A DNA stretch of 64,000 nt from Stomoxys calcitrans (Eukaryota; Arthropoda; Insecta; Diptera; Muscidae). The notes below the pieces were generated by a model. It made no database searches. It had not been told where the DNA came from and saw nothing but the letters and a program-made list of their open reading frames with translations. The stretch covers positions 93,636,914 to 93,700,913 of the forward strand of contig NC_081555.1 of the NCBI RefSeq assembly GCF_963082655.1. The letters are read 5' to 3'. Each line of letters opens with the position of its first letter. The stretch's first letter is position 1. Positions 26,301 through 34,096 of the stretch are shown in pieces. The position numbers and the translations under genes were made by a program.

Positions 26301-29218
26301 ACCAAATTGATCACGTTGTGATAGATGGAAGGCATTCATCCAGCGTGTTAGATGTACGATCGATCCGTGGAGCGAATATAGATTCGGATCATTACCTAGT
26401 TGCAGCAAAGGTTCGCACCCGTTTGAACATGGCGAGGAAAGTACGATCTGACACTGCACGGAAGCTGAACATTGAAAAGCTGCAAACACAACAAATGGCA
26501 GCGGCATACTCCACTCGACTGACCCAAATGCTTGATGAAAGCACTCCTTGTTCCGATGATATAATGGCGCAGTGGCAAACTATTGCCCACTCCATGGAAA
26601 ATGCCACGAAATCCGTACTTGGGTACCGGAAGCCTTCTCCAAGAAACCTATGGTACGGCCAAGAGTGTCGATATGCTACTGAAGCCAAGAATGCGGCATA
26701 TAGAGCAACCCTGCAATCAGTAGCAACGCGCCAGATGAAGGAGAGGTATCGGGAGAAAAGGAGAGAGGAGAAACGTCTATTTCGCAGAAAGAAAAAGGAA
26801 ATGGAAGGACGTGAGTGTGAGCGAATTGATATCTACAGAAGTCCGAAAATTCTACCAAAGAAATAAACATCAAACCGATGGCTTTGGTGCAGGCACATCC
26901 TCCTGCAGAGGATCTGGTAACTGACACAGATAACATGCTGAGGATATGGAAAGAACATTTTATCCAACTGGTAGTGTCTGATGATGGCGGCGAAGAGGAT
27001 ACCGCAGAACCAATCCCTGATGATGGTAAAGAATGTTTACCTTCTAGTCAGAATGAGGTCCAAGTAGCAATGACCCGACTAAAGAACAACAAGGCAGCAG
27101 GACCCGACGGGTTACCCGCTGAACTACAATATTTAAGACCGGAGGTGACACGTTGATTAAACGTACGCATCAGCTTATCTGCGCAATCTGGCTAAAAGGA
27201 CGCATACCCGATGATTGAAACCTCTGCATACTATGTCCCGTACACAAGAAAGGAGACAAGACGCAATGTGCCAACTACAGAGGAATAAGACTCCTCCCCA
27301 TCGCATACAAGATACTCTCGAGCGTACTGTGTGAAAGATTTAAACCTAAAATCAATGAGATAATTGGGCCCTATCAATGCGGCCCTATCAATGTAGTCTT
27401 TTGAAGGCAAACACGGTGGTACACGCAAACCGGGAAGTTCAAAAGCCCGATGGAAAGATCAAGTGGTGGGAGACACCTCGAAACTTTGTGTTAAAGATTT
27501 TAGAATGAGCGCAGAAGATCGAGGCGCTTGGAACGCTATTTTACGTTCGGCTTGTGGAACAATTGTTCTGTCATAGCCAATTAAAGTAAGTAAACAAAAT
27601 TTCAAGCGGCTAGCTGTAGGCGTTCGATCGCTATCGTGATTTCAACAGACGGACGGACGGACCGACATGGCTAGATCTACTCAGAACATCGAGAGGATCA
27701 AGAATATATACTTTATGAGGTCATAGACGAATATTTCAAGGTGGACTAGATTAGTATAGCCCCATTCTATGGTGGTAGGTATAAAAAGATCAGTACAACA
27801 ACAGAATAATTTTTGTTTTATTAATTGCTAATCCTTACCCAAATTTCAGGACGTTTCACGCTGTATGTTCGGCCTATTCGCGAAGCGATTACAACTAATT
27901 TCTGCTATACCATTGCTGCATATTAAATTTCTTCCTGTAATTCTATTCTGAGACAAAAATGGAAAACATTATTTGAACAGAAAGAAGAGATGGATATCGT
28001 GACACATATTTTTCTTGCTACCGTCCACGACCTTTGCGTTTGTGCGTTAAGGGGATGATTTACATGGTTTTTAACTGTTACCTGTGTGTGTGTGTAGCTG
28101 ACGCCTTTTTGTCGGCGGCACATGCGCGTCACGGGAATGGTGTGCAGGGTTTTCAGCTGTTACCTGTGTGTGTGTAGCTTACGCCTTTTTGTTGGCGGCA
28201 CATCCACATGATGCTCAACAGCACAGCCCAGGTAAATAGAGGAAAATGTAATAAAAATCGTATGTTCCTTTTTAAATGAGCATTTGTGTTAGTAAAAAAC
28301 CTGTAAAGGTTTCTAAGGGCATTTTATTTAGGGTTTCAAACAGGGATCTCTTAGAGTCACAAATCAAACATTCTTGTATTATGATATTCTAAGTTTTAAA
28401 TCATGTGATTATTGTATGACTGACAAACAACGTGTATTAAAAGCACCTTTCTAATTGCATTAAAGTTTTGTTTGGTATTACTGAGAAGGATGGATTTAAT
28501 CATCTCTGTTACTAGAAATGTCAACCAAAAAAATTAAAACTTGTAATTGAATTACATTTATTCAATTATACTAAAATTTGAGAAATTCTTAAACTATTTT
28601 GAACGAAATTCAAATTAAAGAATATGGGTTTATAGGAAGCGTTGAACTCAACATAACAACATGTTTATATTGGGTAAATAAAAACGTTATTTGCTATAGG
28701 ATTATTTCACTTGTTGGGAAGACACTTGGTTAAGTAAAATGACTTCCTAAACCCAAGTTAATAAACTACTTGCCACTAACTACAGATGAGTAAAACTTAC
28801 TAAAAATTTGCAATTTTTTCTTGTTTTAATCAAAATTTAACCAAATGAGATTAAAATTTGATAACTTATTTGGAATAAGTGTTTTAATTTATTTTATGCG
28901 CACCATTCTTCTGAGCCAATACTACTCCACATAACCCAAATATTTGTTCTTTAAATTATTGTCTCTTTTCTAAAATCGTATTTCCTTCTGACCCCACATT
29001 TTAATTACAGAGAACATCACGGAAATCATTTCACTTTTGTCATACCTCAGAAATCGGCAACTGTTTCGAATATATTCATAACCATGATGCGGAATGCCCA
29101 TTTACTTAATGTTGAAGATTTTGAACTGACCCGTTGTTCCCTATCTAAATCGTTTATAGAATTTTGGGAAAGAGAATATCGTCCGAAACGTATTGATGAT
29201 CATTTATCATTGCTATAG
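7416..29218 (+). CDS. Gene A: ABCA-subfamily transporter with degenerate ATP sites (10 exons, 1757 aa)
   Basis: Join 7416-8369, 12932-13075, 13140-14477, 14543-15393, 15457-15803, 21711-22058, 22123-22267, 22314-22517, 22580-23314, 29011-29218. It is 5274 nt, a multiple of three, with GT/AG at every junction and one stop (TAG). The layout is that of a full ABCA protein: TM1 (~46-66), a large extracytosolic loop, TM2-6, NBD1 (~580-830), TM7, a second loop, TM8-12, NBD2 (~1410-1640). NBD1 has intact Walker [10 protein letters not shown] (618-626) but LPMGVRQKL for the signature, LLDDP for Walker B (Glu to Asp) and Ser-773 for the switch His. NBD2 has GVSGCGVST (Lys to Val-1458), LSAGTLNRL, LNVATSGID (Asp-Glu to Asn-Val) and Thr-1608 for His. 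ABCA proteins normally move lipids using ATP; this one probably cannot hydrolyse it normally. It is a divergent paralog of gene B. From memory, D. melanogaster has several ABCA paralogs beside CG1718, but I cannot say which matches. Confidence 0.88.
8370..8470 (-). repeat. Helitron 3'-end fragment, reversed
   Basis: 'gggcccgctccgctgagcc' at about 8448-8466 is the reverse complement of the 'gcggagcgggccc' block that ends the Helitrons at 36058 and 42308. It lies just inside intron 1 of gene A. The rest of this element is not attached. Confidence 0.5.
8532..9135 (+). mobile_element. tRNA-derived SINE, tandem composite
   Basis: There are two tRNA-like heads. The first (8532-8590) has B box 'gcgttcgaatcc'; the second (8653-8720) has A-box-like 'taggccaaaggctag' and a good B box 'gggttcgaatcc' at 8703-8714. 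Each is followed by a common body. The second body runs to ~8958 and a headless third body copy ('ggtgtcgcactgcggcacgc') to ~9135. The same SINE occurs singly, reversed, at 48551-48867. Pol III boxes plus a non-tRNA body define a tRNA-SINE. Confidence 0.75.
9136..9501. repeat. Unclassified repeat-like intron sequence
   Basis: 'ggtggattggccacccagac' and 'gagaatcggttctgccgttt' look like transposon sequence (the latter recalls Helitron 5' phrases), but no termini are visible. No gene. Confidence 0.3.
9502..11098 (-). mobile_element. R1/LOA-type LINE fragment (RT end, RNase H, C-terminal knuckle)
   Basis: The 3' tail is 'ggttaggttaggtt' on the plus strand (9502-9515). On the minus strand, in broken frames: a CxxC...HxxxxC knuckle (CRACGEDDETLEHFLCHC), RNase H start SCYTDGS, RT thumb region (NVNPEKTVICLFTRKTK...KYLDVILDGKLNW) and part of the RT palm around 10860-10930. 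It is antisense to gene A and belongs to the same family as 3862-5055 and 17930-19140. Confidence 0.75.
11100..11371 (-). repeat. Helitron-monomer and mini-me fragments
   Basis: 11100-11260 is a reversed piece of the Helitron-type monomer (reverse complement contains 'atgaaaggtattggagaata'). 11261-11371 is a mini-me monomer piece ('ttcttgagcccttacaag', 'gatttggctgaaaattta') cut off by the next LINE. Confidence 0.5.
11372..12545 (-). mobile_element. LOA-type LINE fragment, second family
   Basis: On the minus strand, broken frames give an RNase H region and the RT C-terminal part ([59 protein letters not shown]). The same sequence recurs at 39786-40965 and 49619-53384. It is antisense to gene A within its first intron. 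Confidence 0.75.
12555..12845 (+). repeat. mini-me/DINE-type monomer fragment
   Basis: It contains 'acatagctgccatatagacc' and 'tttattgcccgatttctctg', plus a short (GTAT)n run near 12817-12830. It is truncated at both ends and lies ~85 bp before the acceptor of exon 2. Confidence 0.55.
12932..13075 (+). CDS. Gene A exon 2: TM2-TM3 hinge
   Basis: Acceptor 'ttctgccag', phase 0 in and out, 48 codons (319-366). IIVNEKEHKHKVYAKIMGIG is the conserved ABCA segment after TM2. Its length (144 nt) and phase equal those of gene B exon 61738-61881. Donor AAG|GTGAAG; without the 64-nt intron that follows, the frame would shift. Confidence 0.85.
13140..14477 (+). CDS. Gene A exon 3: TM3-TM6 and NBD1
   Basis: It has 446 codons (367-812), phase 0 both ends. 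Hydrophobic TM segments are followed by the EEIMPGNFGLPKRWNFLF linker (gene [19 protein letters not shown]), then NBD1: Walker [12 protein letters not shown]-loop replaced (LGLAMGDSTLY where gene B has [11 protein letters not shown]), signature LPMGVRQKL, Walker B VVLLDDPMTHMD, switch region IASSSSS instead of TTHFMDE. A Gly/Ser/Arg-rich insert lies in the linker (~residues 530-565). Confidence 0.9.
14543..15393 (+). CDS. Gene A exon 4: regulatory linker, TM7 and start of second loop
   Basis: Acceptor 'tgctttcttcag', phase 0 in, phase 2 out. It encodes residues 813-1095. The sequence LSAMQIDDIFFKLGA corresponds to the [13 protein letters not shown] element of gene B. TM7 (MYPPVFVAVAFFVSAFGL) follows. 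Gene B has a 69-nt intron (58798-58866) within the matching region that is absent here. Confidence 0.88.
15457..15803 (+). CDS. Gene A exon 5: second loop end, TM8-TM9
   Basis: 347 nt, phases 2 then 1, the same length and phases as gene B exon 55943-56289. It contains the loop end (LNNMQNHLDGLLRVTINTSN) and the segment FVREVHSGFTYTQLLAGAKI, matching [17 protein letters not shown] of gene B. Donor GTATGT. Confidence 0.88.
15805..16530 (+). repeat. mini-me-type element, 3' end cut by a Helitron
   Basis: It begins at the splice donor region with 'tgttatgcccaccaccgaag', has a second start block at ~15896 with a 15-base poly-G (15921-15935), GTCY (16046-16058), then three monomers. The sequence switches to a Helitron 5' end at 16531 inside a monomer. 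Confidence 0.65.
16531..17535 (+). mobile_element. Non-autonomous Helitron-like element, 3' truncated
   Basis: 5' end 'tcttcttatatataaaaat' followed by (GTTT)n and 'gactcagaaacggctgaacc', the typical start of this fly Helitron group. The interior is a series of ~130-bp monomers with 'gggactcaaatgaaaggtat' and GGGGGCC-type blocks. No CTAG 3' end is present; it abuts a mini-me monomer. Confidence 0.65.
17536..17905 (+). repeat. DINE-type central monomers, fragment
   Basis: About two and a half ~152-bp monomers in plus orientation ('tccagatttggatattgctg', 'ttattgtccgatttcgccga'), without element ends. Confidence 0.65.
17930..19140 (+). mobile_element. R1/LOA-type LINE relic with an internal tandem duplication
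   Basis: It encodes a decayed RT box (CYADNSIILLRG for the YADD motif), the RT end, the stretch MMRPILTYASVVWW and beginnings of RNase H. The segment beginning 'ggatagtccactggctctac' at ~18287 is repeated at ~18703 (about 417 bp), so the MMRPILTY frame occurs at 18312 and again at 18730. Sense to gene A, in intron 5. Confidence 0.65.
19141..19998 (+). repeat. mini-me-type element
   Basis: It starts in the 'ggttatactaatctagtcat' block, carries GTCY (19254-19274), about four monomers, then 'ccatggtggtgtgtaccc' and the hairpin 'ttcggcccgcccgaa' at ~19965. Confidence 0.65.
20000..21364 (+). repeat. DINE-type element with about six ~152-bp monomers, near complete
   Basis: Start 'ttttttatatccactaccga', GTCY at 20132-20149, poly-T at 20208-20220, the monomer array 20290-21120, and end 'ttcggccgggccgaa' followed by 'acgcctttttacttgttttt'. 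The 110-codon frame 20344-20676 is periodic monomer translation. Confidence 0.75.
21365..21710. other. Intron sequence before exon 6, nothing recognised
   Basis: Apparently unique AT-rich intron sequence, ending in a T/C-rich tract and 'gaacag' acceptor at 21710. Confidence 0.5.
21711..22058 (+). CDS. Gene A exon 6: TM10-TM12 region
   Basis: 348 nt, phase 1 in and 1 out. WYFFVLVLAGWCIYSLNYMT aligns with [20 protein letters not shown] of gene B. It covers what gene B splits into two exons (126 + 225 nt) by an 8.2-kb intron. A Cys-rich end (LENCKAIPNCC) precedes donor GTAAGT. Confidence 0.87.
22123..22267 (+). CDS. Gene A exon 7: last TM segment before NBD2
   Basis: Acceptor chosen at 'tatgcttcgag' (22122) because only this keeps the frame from the phase-1 end of exon 6; it gives a 64-nt intron. 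LMETIALICIITLCWCIILI is the final membrane helix (gene [21 protein letters not shown]). Phase 2 at the end. Confidence 0.82.
22314..22517 (+). CDS. Gene A exon 8: linker and start of NBD2
   Basis: It follows a 46-nt intron, the shortest here. It encodes YAQLNDHKRRHDNLDD... to ICDRVGKNFDQYTAVDRLSL, matching [19 protein letters not shown] of gene B. Donor AG|GTATGG, phase 2. Confidence 0.85.
22580..23314 (+). CDS. Gene A exon 9: degenerate NBD2
   Basis: Residues 1444-1688. It aligns along its length with the gene B NBD2 but the catalytic set is gone: GVSGCGVST for [18 protein letters not shown] for the Q-loop [18 protein letters not shown] for [21 protein letters not shown] for [21 protein letters not shown] for LTSHSMEEC. 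There is no stop or frameshift. Gene B has an 85-nt intron (43512-43596) in this region that is lacking here. Confidence 0.88.
23393..24250 (-). repeat. mini-me-type element, right half displaced by a LINE
   Basis: The reversed copy starts with 'aaacaagtgctaagttc' style sequence and the perfect palindrome 'ttcggccgggccgaa', then ~150-bp monomers. It breaks off at 24238-24250 ('caaaatttcaagc') and resumes at 27595 with the same 13 bases. Confidence 0.75.
24251..27594 (+). mobile_element. RTE-like (CFDP2-type) LINE inserted in a mini-me element
   Basis: Bounded by a perfect 13-bp target-site duplication 'caaaatttcaagc' (24238-24250 and 27595-27607). The 5' part (24251-24920) is GC-rich and internally duplicated. 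Then comes an AP-like endonuclease: RIYTWNVHTFHREG-type start, QEVRWTG, ICAHAPTEDKDEQ, DFNAK, TRNQIDHVVIDG, DSDHYLVAAK. An early RT motif follows (RLKNNKAAGPDGLPAELQYL at ~27090). From ~27390 it jumps to the 3' end ('cggccctatcaatgtagtct' then the C-terminal WKDQVV region), so the RT core is deleted. Frameshifts and stops make it inactive. The family looks like RTE/CFDP2-type endonuclease-RT; the clade is inference. Confidence 0.8.
24921..26020 (+). repeat. Tandem triplication of the LINE endonuclease 5' segment
   Basis: 'ttgacgaccca(a/c)gcaaacg' begins at about 24921, 25289 and 25655, giving units of ~368 and ~366 bp. The two joins are identical ('gcaccggcggaacg' running into 'gttgacgacccacg', near 25275 and 25641), so one junction was made and then amplified. 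Each unit re-encodes the TWNVRT...RLTICAHAP part of the endonuclease. Confidence 0.8.
27595..27790 (-). repeat. mini-me-type element, left (start) part
   Basis: Continuation of the reversed element interrupted at 24250: 'caagcggctagctgtaggcg', reversed GTCY (27645-27663), 'tcaagaatatatac', and the 'ctatggtggtaggtataaaaa' start block. Confidence 0.75.
27791..29010. other. Intron 9 remainder, mostly unique AT-rich sequence
   Basis: A short direct duplication is seen at 28066-28125 and ~28147-28204 ('gttacctgtgtgtgtgta...cggcggcacat', ~80 bp apart) with GT runs. Otherwise no gene or repeat end was recognised. It ends with acceptor 'ttttaattacag'. Confidence 0.5.
29011..29218 (+). CDS. Gene A exon 10: C-terminus
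   Basis: Phase 2 in; encodes residues 1689-1757 and stop TAG (29216-29218). HLLNVEDFELTRCSLSKSFI aligns with [20 protein letters not shown] of gene B, the conserved C-terminal helix of ABCA NBD2. The last residues (RPKRIDDHLSLL) are not conserved. Confidence 0.85.
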
Positions 29219-29309
29219 AGTTGTTGTTGTTTTTCGCACTTTTAAACAAAAATAATTATCTGAACTTATTTATAATCATTCATTTATATTTACTCAACAA
29301 AAATATAAA

Positions 29310-29315
29310 AATAAA
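29310..29315 (+). terminator. Candidate polyadenylation signal of gene A
   Basis: AATAAA lies about 90 nt after the stop codon in AT-rich sequence; it is the first hexamer downstream. Confidence 0.45.
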
Positions 29316-29329
29316 AACTTACACTAATT

Positions 29330-30316
29330 CATATTTATGCAAATTTTTCTATGAACATTTAATTTCTAAAAATTTTTATCTTACATCGAAGCTCGAGGAT
29401 AGAATCCATGGTTCCAAGGCCAAAATAAGTCATTTTTTTACCAACGCTTCAGTTTTGTGGCATGTTTGTCCAATTTCTACCATTAGGTTGCGGTACGTTA
29501 TCGTTCACTTGATCTTTTCATCCTAGTTTCGGCGCATCCTTGCTACGAAAACCATTCTTCCATTTTTGTAAATTTTTAAAATTCCTTATGCAAGACTGTT
29601 GTAACTGCTGCTAAATTTTGGCCCAAATCTGCTCCAGATTTCCTTTCAAGAATACTAGTTTCTTCACAAGTCCGTCTGAGAACATATGAAATCCGAATGA
29701 TGGAAACAAAGGCATTACGACAGTCGACGCATAAACGGTTCTCGCATTCCACCTCCGACAGGTACATTTGTATGTATGTCCCAGTCTCGATTAATGCTGT
29801 CAAAATATGCTCGTATAGCATTAGTAACAGATTTGTTAGCATGCTCCGAAGCATTTCACAGGTATAAATATAGGGATTTTCTCATGTGAGTTATGTGGCG
29901 AACGTTCATCAGTTCATCCAATGTCCTCGATGTAAAAACTGCACCATCGAGAGTCACTAATTTGTAAAAAATTTGCCTGACGAGAAATTACACCACATTA
30001 CGTTTTGTTGCATTTTTCGTGGCTTAGAGGAAAGTGAATATTGCGAGGTGATCCAAAATTGGCCTCTGGAACACGAATATGGGTTTCGTTGATAGGGGGG
30101 CCACAACGGGCCTTCCCCCTCAAAAAGTGAAAATGTACGGAATATAGGCAATAAGGTACTCAAATTAAAGGAATTTTTGCATTGAAGGCGAATGTGGTGA
30201 AAAGAAGAAGCAACTATGTCAAAATATGATCCCATTTGGACCAAATTCCGGACAGACATTGAGTGGTCTAACAAATTCAAGTCACTGTTCAATTTTGGTT
30301 TAATATTAGTCTTTTT
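29330..30316. other. 3' flank of gene A, mosaic of unclassified pieces
   Basis: No host gene seen. 30100-30316 contains worn Helitron-like ('ataaggtactcaaattaaag') and mini-me-like ('gagtggtctaacaaattcaa') phrases. 29540-29990 is unrecognised; short minus-strand frames there lack any family feature. Confidence 0.4.
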
Positions 30317-33268
30317 ATCTTTACTTTACTTTAAATGGCTATGACAGAATATTTGTTCCAGTAGCCAAACGTAGAATAGCGTTCCAAGCGCTTCGATCTT
30401 CTGCGCTCATTCTAAAATCTCTGACACCAAGTTTCTAGGTGTGTTCCACCACGTGATCTTTCCATCGGGCTTTTGGTCTTCCCGGTTTGCGTGTCCCACC
30501 GTGTTTGCCTTCAAAAGACTTCTTTGCTGGAGCTTCTTCATCCATTTCGACAACATGACCTAGCCAACGCAGCCGTTGTATTTTGATGCGTGTAACTATG
30601 CTATCGTCGTCATACAGCTCATACAGCTCGTGGTTCATACGTGGCCTATATTCTTCATTAACGCAAAATGGTCCATATATTTTACGAAGAATCTTTCTCT
30701 CAAATACTCCAAGCACTGCCTAATACTCCAAGCACTGCCTCATCTATAACAGCACGGTTAGTATCAGTGTCTTGTATAGTGTAATCTTTGTCTGTCGAGA
30801 GGTGGCCTTGTTTCTAAACTGCTTACTTAGTCCAAAGTATCTCCTGTTTTCCAGTATTATTCCTCGCTTTATCTCAAAACTGGTGTCATTCGTTTCGGTT
30901 ACGGCGGTGCCGAGGTAGATAAAGTTGCTGACTGTCTCAAAGCTGTGGTTCCCAGCTTTCTTCGTTTTCTTTATCTGTTCGGTTGTGCAAAGCTTTTTGA
31001 GAGTTGAAACCATCCATTTCGTCTTATCTCCATTTACTGCTAGAACCATTTTCACTGACTCTCTTTCGATTCTTTCAAAGGCTGCAGTTACTACTTCCGG
31101 TGACCGGCCTATGATATCGATGTCGTCGGCATAGTTGAGTAGCATGTGCTCTCTTGTGATTAGTGTGCCATATCTATTCACATCTGCATCTCGTATAATC
31201 TTCTCCAGCAGGATATTAAAGAGATCACACGATAGGCTGTCTCCTTGTCTGAAACCTCGTTTGGTATTAAATGCTTCGGAGAGATTCTTTTCTATTCTTA
31301 CAGAGGACCGCGTATCAGCAAGTCTCATCCTGCAGAGTCTTATCCATTTTGAAGGGATACCAAACTCAGACATGGCTTGAAATACCTTTGAACGTAAAGG
31401 AGTATCGAAGGCGGCCTTGTAGTTAACAAAGAGTCGGTAGATGTTGATTTGTCCTTCTCGGGTCTTTTCCAGGATTTGGCGCAGTGTGAATATCTGGTCC
31501 AGGATGGATTTAACAGGTCTAAAGCCGCATCGATAGGGCCCAATTATCTCATTGACTTTAGATTTAAATCTTTCACACAGTACGCTCGAGAGTATATTGT
31601 ATGCCATGTAGAGAAGACTTATTCCTCTGTAGTTGGCACATTCCGTCTTGTCTCCTTTCTTGTGTACGGGACATAGTATGCAGAGGTTTCAATCATCGGG
31701 TATGCGTCCTTTTAGCCAGATTGCGATGATAAGCTGATGCATACGCCTTATCAGCGTGTCAACCCCGGTCTTAAATATTGTAGTTCAGGGGGTAACCCGT
31801 CGGGTCCTGCTGCCTTGTTGTTCTTTAGTCGGGTCACTGCTACTTGGATCTCATTCTGACTAGGAGGTAAACATTCTATACCATAATCATTGATTGGTTC
31901 TGCGGTATCCTCTTCGCCGCCAACGTCGGACCCTAGCAGTTGGGTAAAATATTCTTTCCATGTCCTCAGCATGCTATCTGTCAGTTACCAGCTTTTCTCC
32001 TTTGTCTCTGCAGGAAGATGTGCCTGCACCAAAGCCATCGGTTTGATGTTTAATTCTTTGGTAGAATTTCGGGACTTCCTTCTGACTCCTGAACATCTCA
32101 ATTCGCTCACACTCACGTCTTTCCATTTCCCTTTTCTTCCTGCGGAACAGACGTTTCTCCTCTCTCCTTTTCTCCCGATACCTCTCCATCATCTGATTGC
32201 AGGGTTGCTCTATATGCCGCATTCTTGGCTTCAGTAGCATCTCGACACTCTTGGTCGTACCATGGGTTTTTGGAGGTGGAGCTTCCGGTACCCAAGTACG
32301 GATTTCGCGTCATTTTCCATTGAGTGGGCAATAGTTTGCCACTGCGCCATTATATCATCGGAACAAGGAGTGCTTTCATCAAGCAGTTGGGTCAGTCGAG
32401 TGGAGTATGCCGCTGCCATTTGTTGTGTTTGCAGCTTTTCAACGTTCAGCTTCCGTGCAGTGTCAGATCGTACATTCCTCGCCATGTTCAAACGGGTGCG
32501 AACCTTTGCTGCAACTAGGTAATGATCCGAATCTATATTTGCACCACGGATCGATCGTACATTTAAAACGCTGGATGAATGCCTTCCATCTATCACAACG
32601 TGATCAATTTGGTTTCTCGTGTTTTGATCGGATGCCAGCCATGTGGCTTTGTGAATATTTTTATGTTGAAATCTGGTGCTACTAACTACCATGTTTTTTG
32701 CTGCGCCGAAATCTATCAGCCTCAACCTATTACTGGACGTTATCTCATGGAGGCTAAACTTTCCGACTGTTGGACCAGAAATGTCTTCCTTCCCTATCTT
32801 CGCATTAAAATCTCCCAGAACGATTAGCGGTCATATTCTCTCTCTAGGCGCTCGTAGAAAATATCCCTGGTCGCCTTGCTCGTCTTTGTCTTCTGTCGGG
32901 GCATGGGCACAAATAAGGCTGATGTTGAAGAATTTGGCTTTTATGCGGATTGTGGCTAGCCTCTTATCCACCGGAGTAAAGCTGGAGACAAGGTGTTTCA
33001 GTGTCCGACTAACCACAAATCCACAGCCAAATTCATGCCTGGTGTTATGGCAGCTATAGTATTGGTCGTCAACGTTTGGTGTTGTAGTGACGCCATTCCC
33101 AGTCCATCGCACTTCATGTAAGGCGGTAATATCTGCCTTATACTTCTCTAATACATCCGCCAGCGCGTATACTGCACCTTCTCTATGGAGAGTGCGGACA
33201 TTCCAGGTGCAGATCCGCAAATCATGGTCCGTTTTTCATTGGCGTGGATCGTCAACGTTGGAGCGTCC
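30317..33268 (-). mobile_element. RTE-like (CFDP2-type) LINE, reversed second copy with RT
   Basis: Minus-strand order: endonuclease (33220-32831 RICTWNVRTLHREGA...QEVRWTG-type; 32725-32231 RLIDFGAAKNMVVSSTRF, TRNQIDHVVIDG, DSDHYLVAAK), RT start (TRLKNNKAAGPDGLPPELQY at ~31800), an open RT block 31607-30744 with NYADDIDII and RGFRQGDSLSCDLF, and C-terminus (QRLRWLGHVVEMDE...RKPGRPKARWKD). RT motif A reads LFVNYKAAFDT, where Asp is expected at the Asn. It is closely similar to 24251-27594 but keeps the RT core and lacks the 5' triplication. Several frameshifts; 5' truncated. Confidence 0.8.
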
Positions 33269-34096
33269 GTTTTTATACCCTCCACCATAGGAAGGGAGGT
33301 ATACTAATTTCGGTATTCTGTTTGTAATTCGTCTGAGACCCCATAAAGTATATACAATATATTCTTGATCGTCGCGACATTTTATGTCGATCTAGCCATG
33401 TCCGTCCGTCTGTCTGTCAAAAGAACGCTAACTTCCGGAGGTTTAAAGCATTCCGCTTAAAATTTTGCACACATTCTTCTTATTTGTGTAGGTCGTTTGG
33501 TATTGTAAATGGGCCATATCGGTCCATATTTTGATATAGCTGTCATATAAACCGATCTTGGGTCTTGACTTCTTGAGCCTCTAAAGTGCGCAATTCTTAT
33601 CCGATCTGAATCCGATGAATTTTTGCACGAAGTATTTTGTTATGATATCCAACAACTGTGCCAGGTATGGTTCAAATCGGTTCATAACCTGATATAGTTG
33701 TCATATAAACAGATCTGGGGACTTGTCTTCTTGAGCCTCTAGAGGGCGCAATTCTTATCCGATTTGGCTGAAATTTTGCATGACGTATTTCATTCTTACT
33801 TTCAACTGTGTCGAATAAGGTTCAAATCGGTTCATAACCTAATATAGCTGCCATATAAACCGATCTGGTTTATATGGCAGCTAGAGACTTCTTGAGCCTC
33901 TAGAGGTCGCAATTATTATCCTATTTGCCTGAATTTTGTACGACAGATCCTCTCATGAACATAAAAATACATGTTTGTTATGGTCTGAATCGATCTATAG
34001 CCCGATACAGCTCCCACATAAATCGATCTCTCTATTTTACTCCTTGAGCCCCCAAAGGGCGCAATTCTTAGTCGAATTGGCTGACATTTTACACAG
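33269..34096 (+). repeat. mini-me-type element, 3' end cut by a Helitron
   Basis: Start 'tttttataccctccaccata', GTCY at 33401-33417, four to five ~152-bp monomers with 'gatatagctgccatataaac', then an abrupt change to Helitron monomers at ~34097. Confidence 0.7.

Noticed and set aside
29221..29526. 101-codon frame after gene A
   Set aside because: AT-rich 3'UTR sequence with low-complexity Leu/Ile/Asn content and no recognisable feature.
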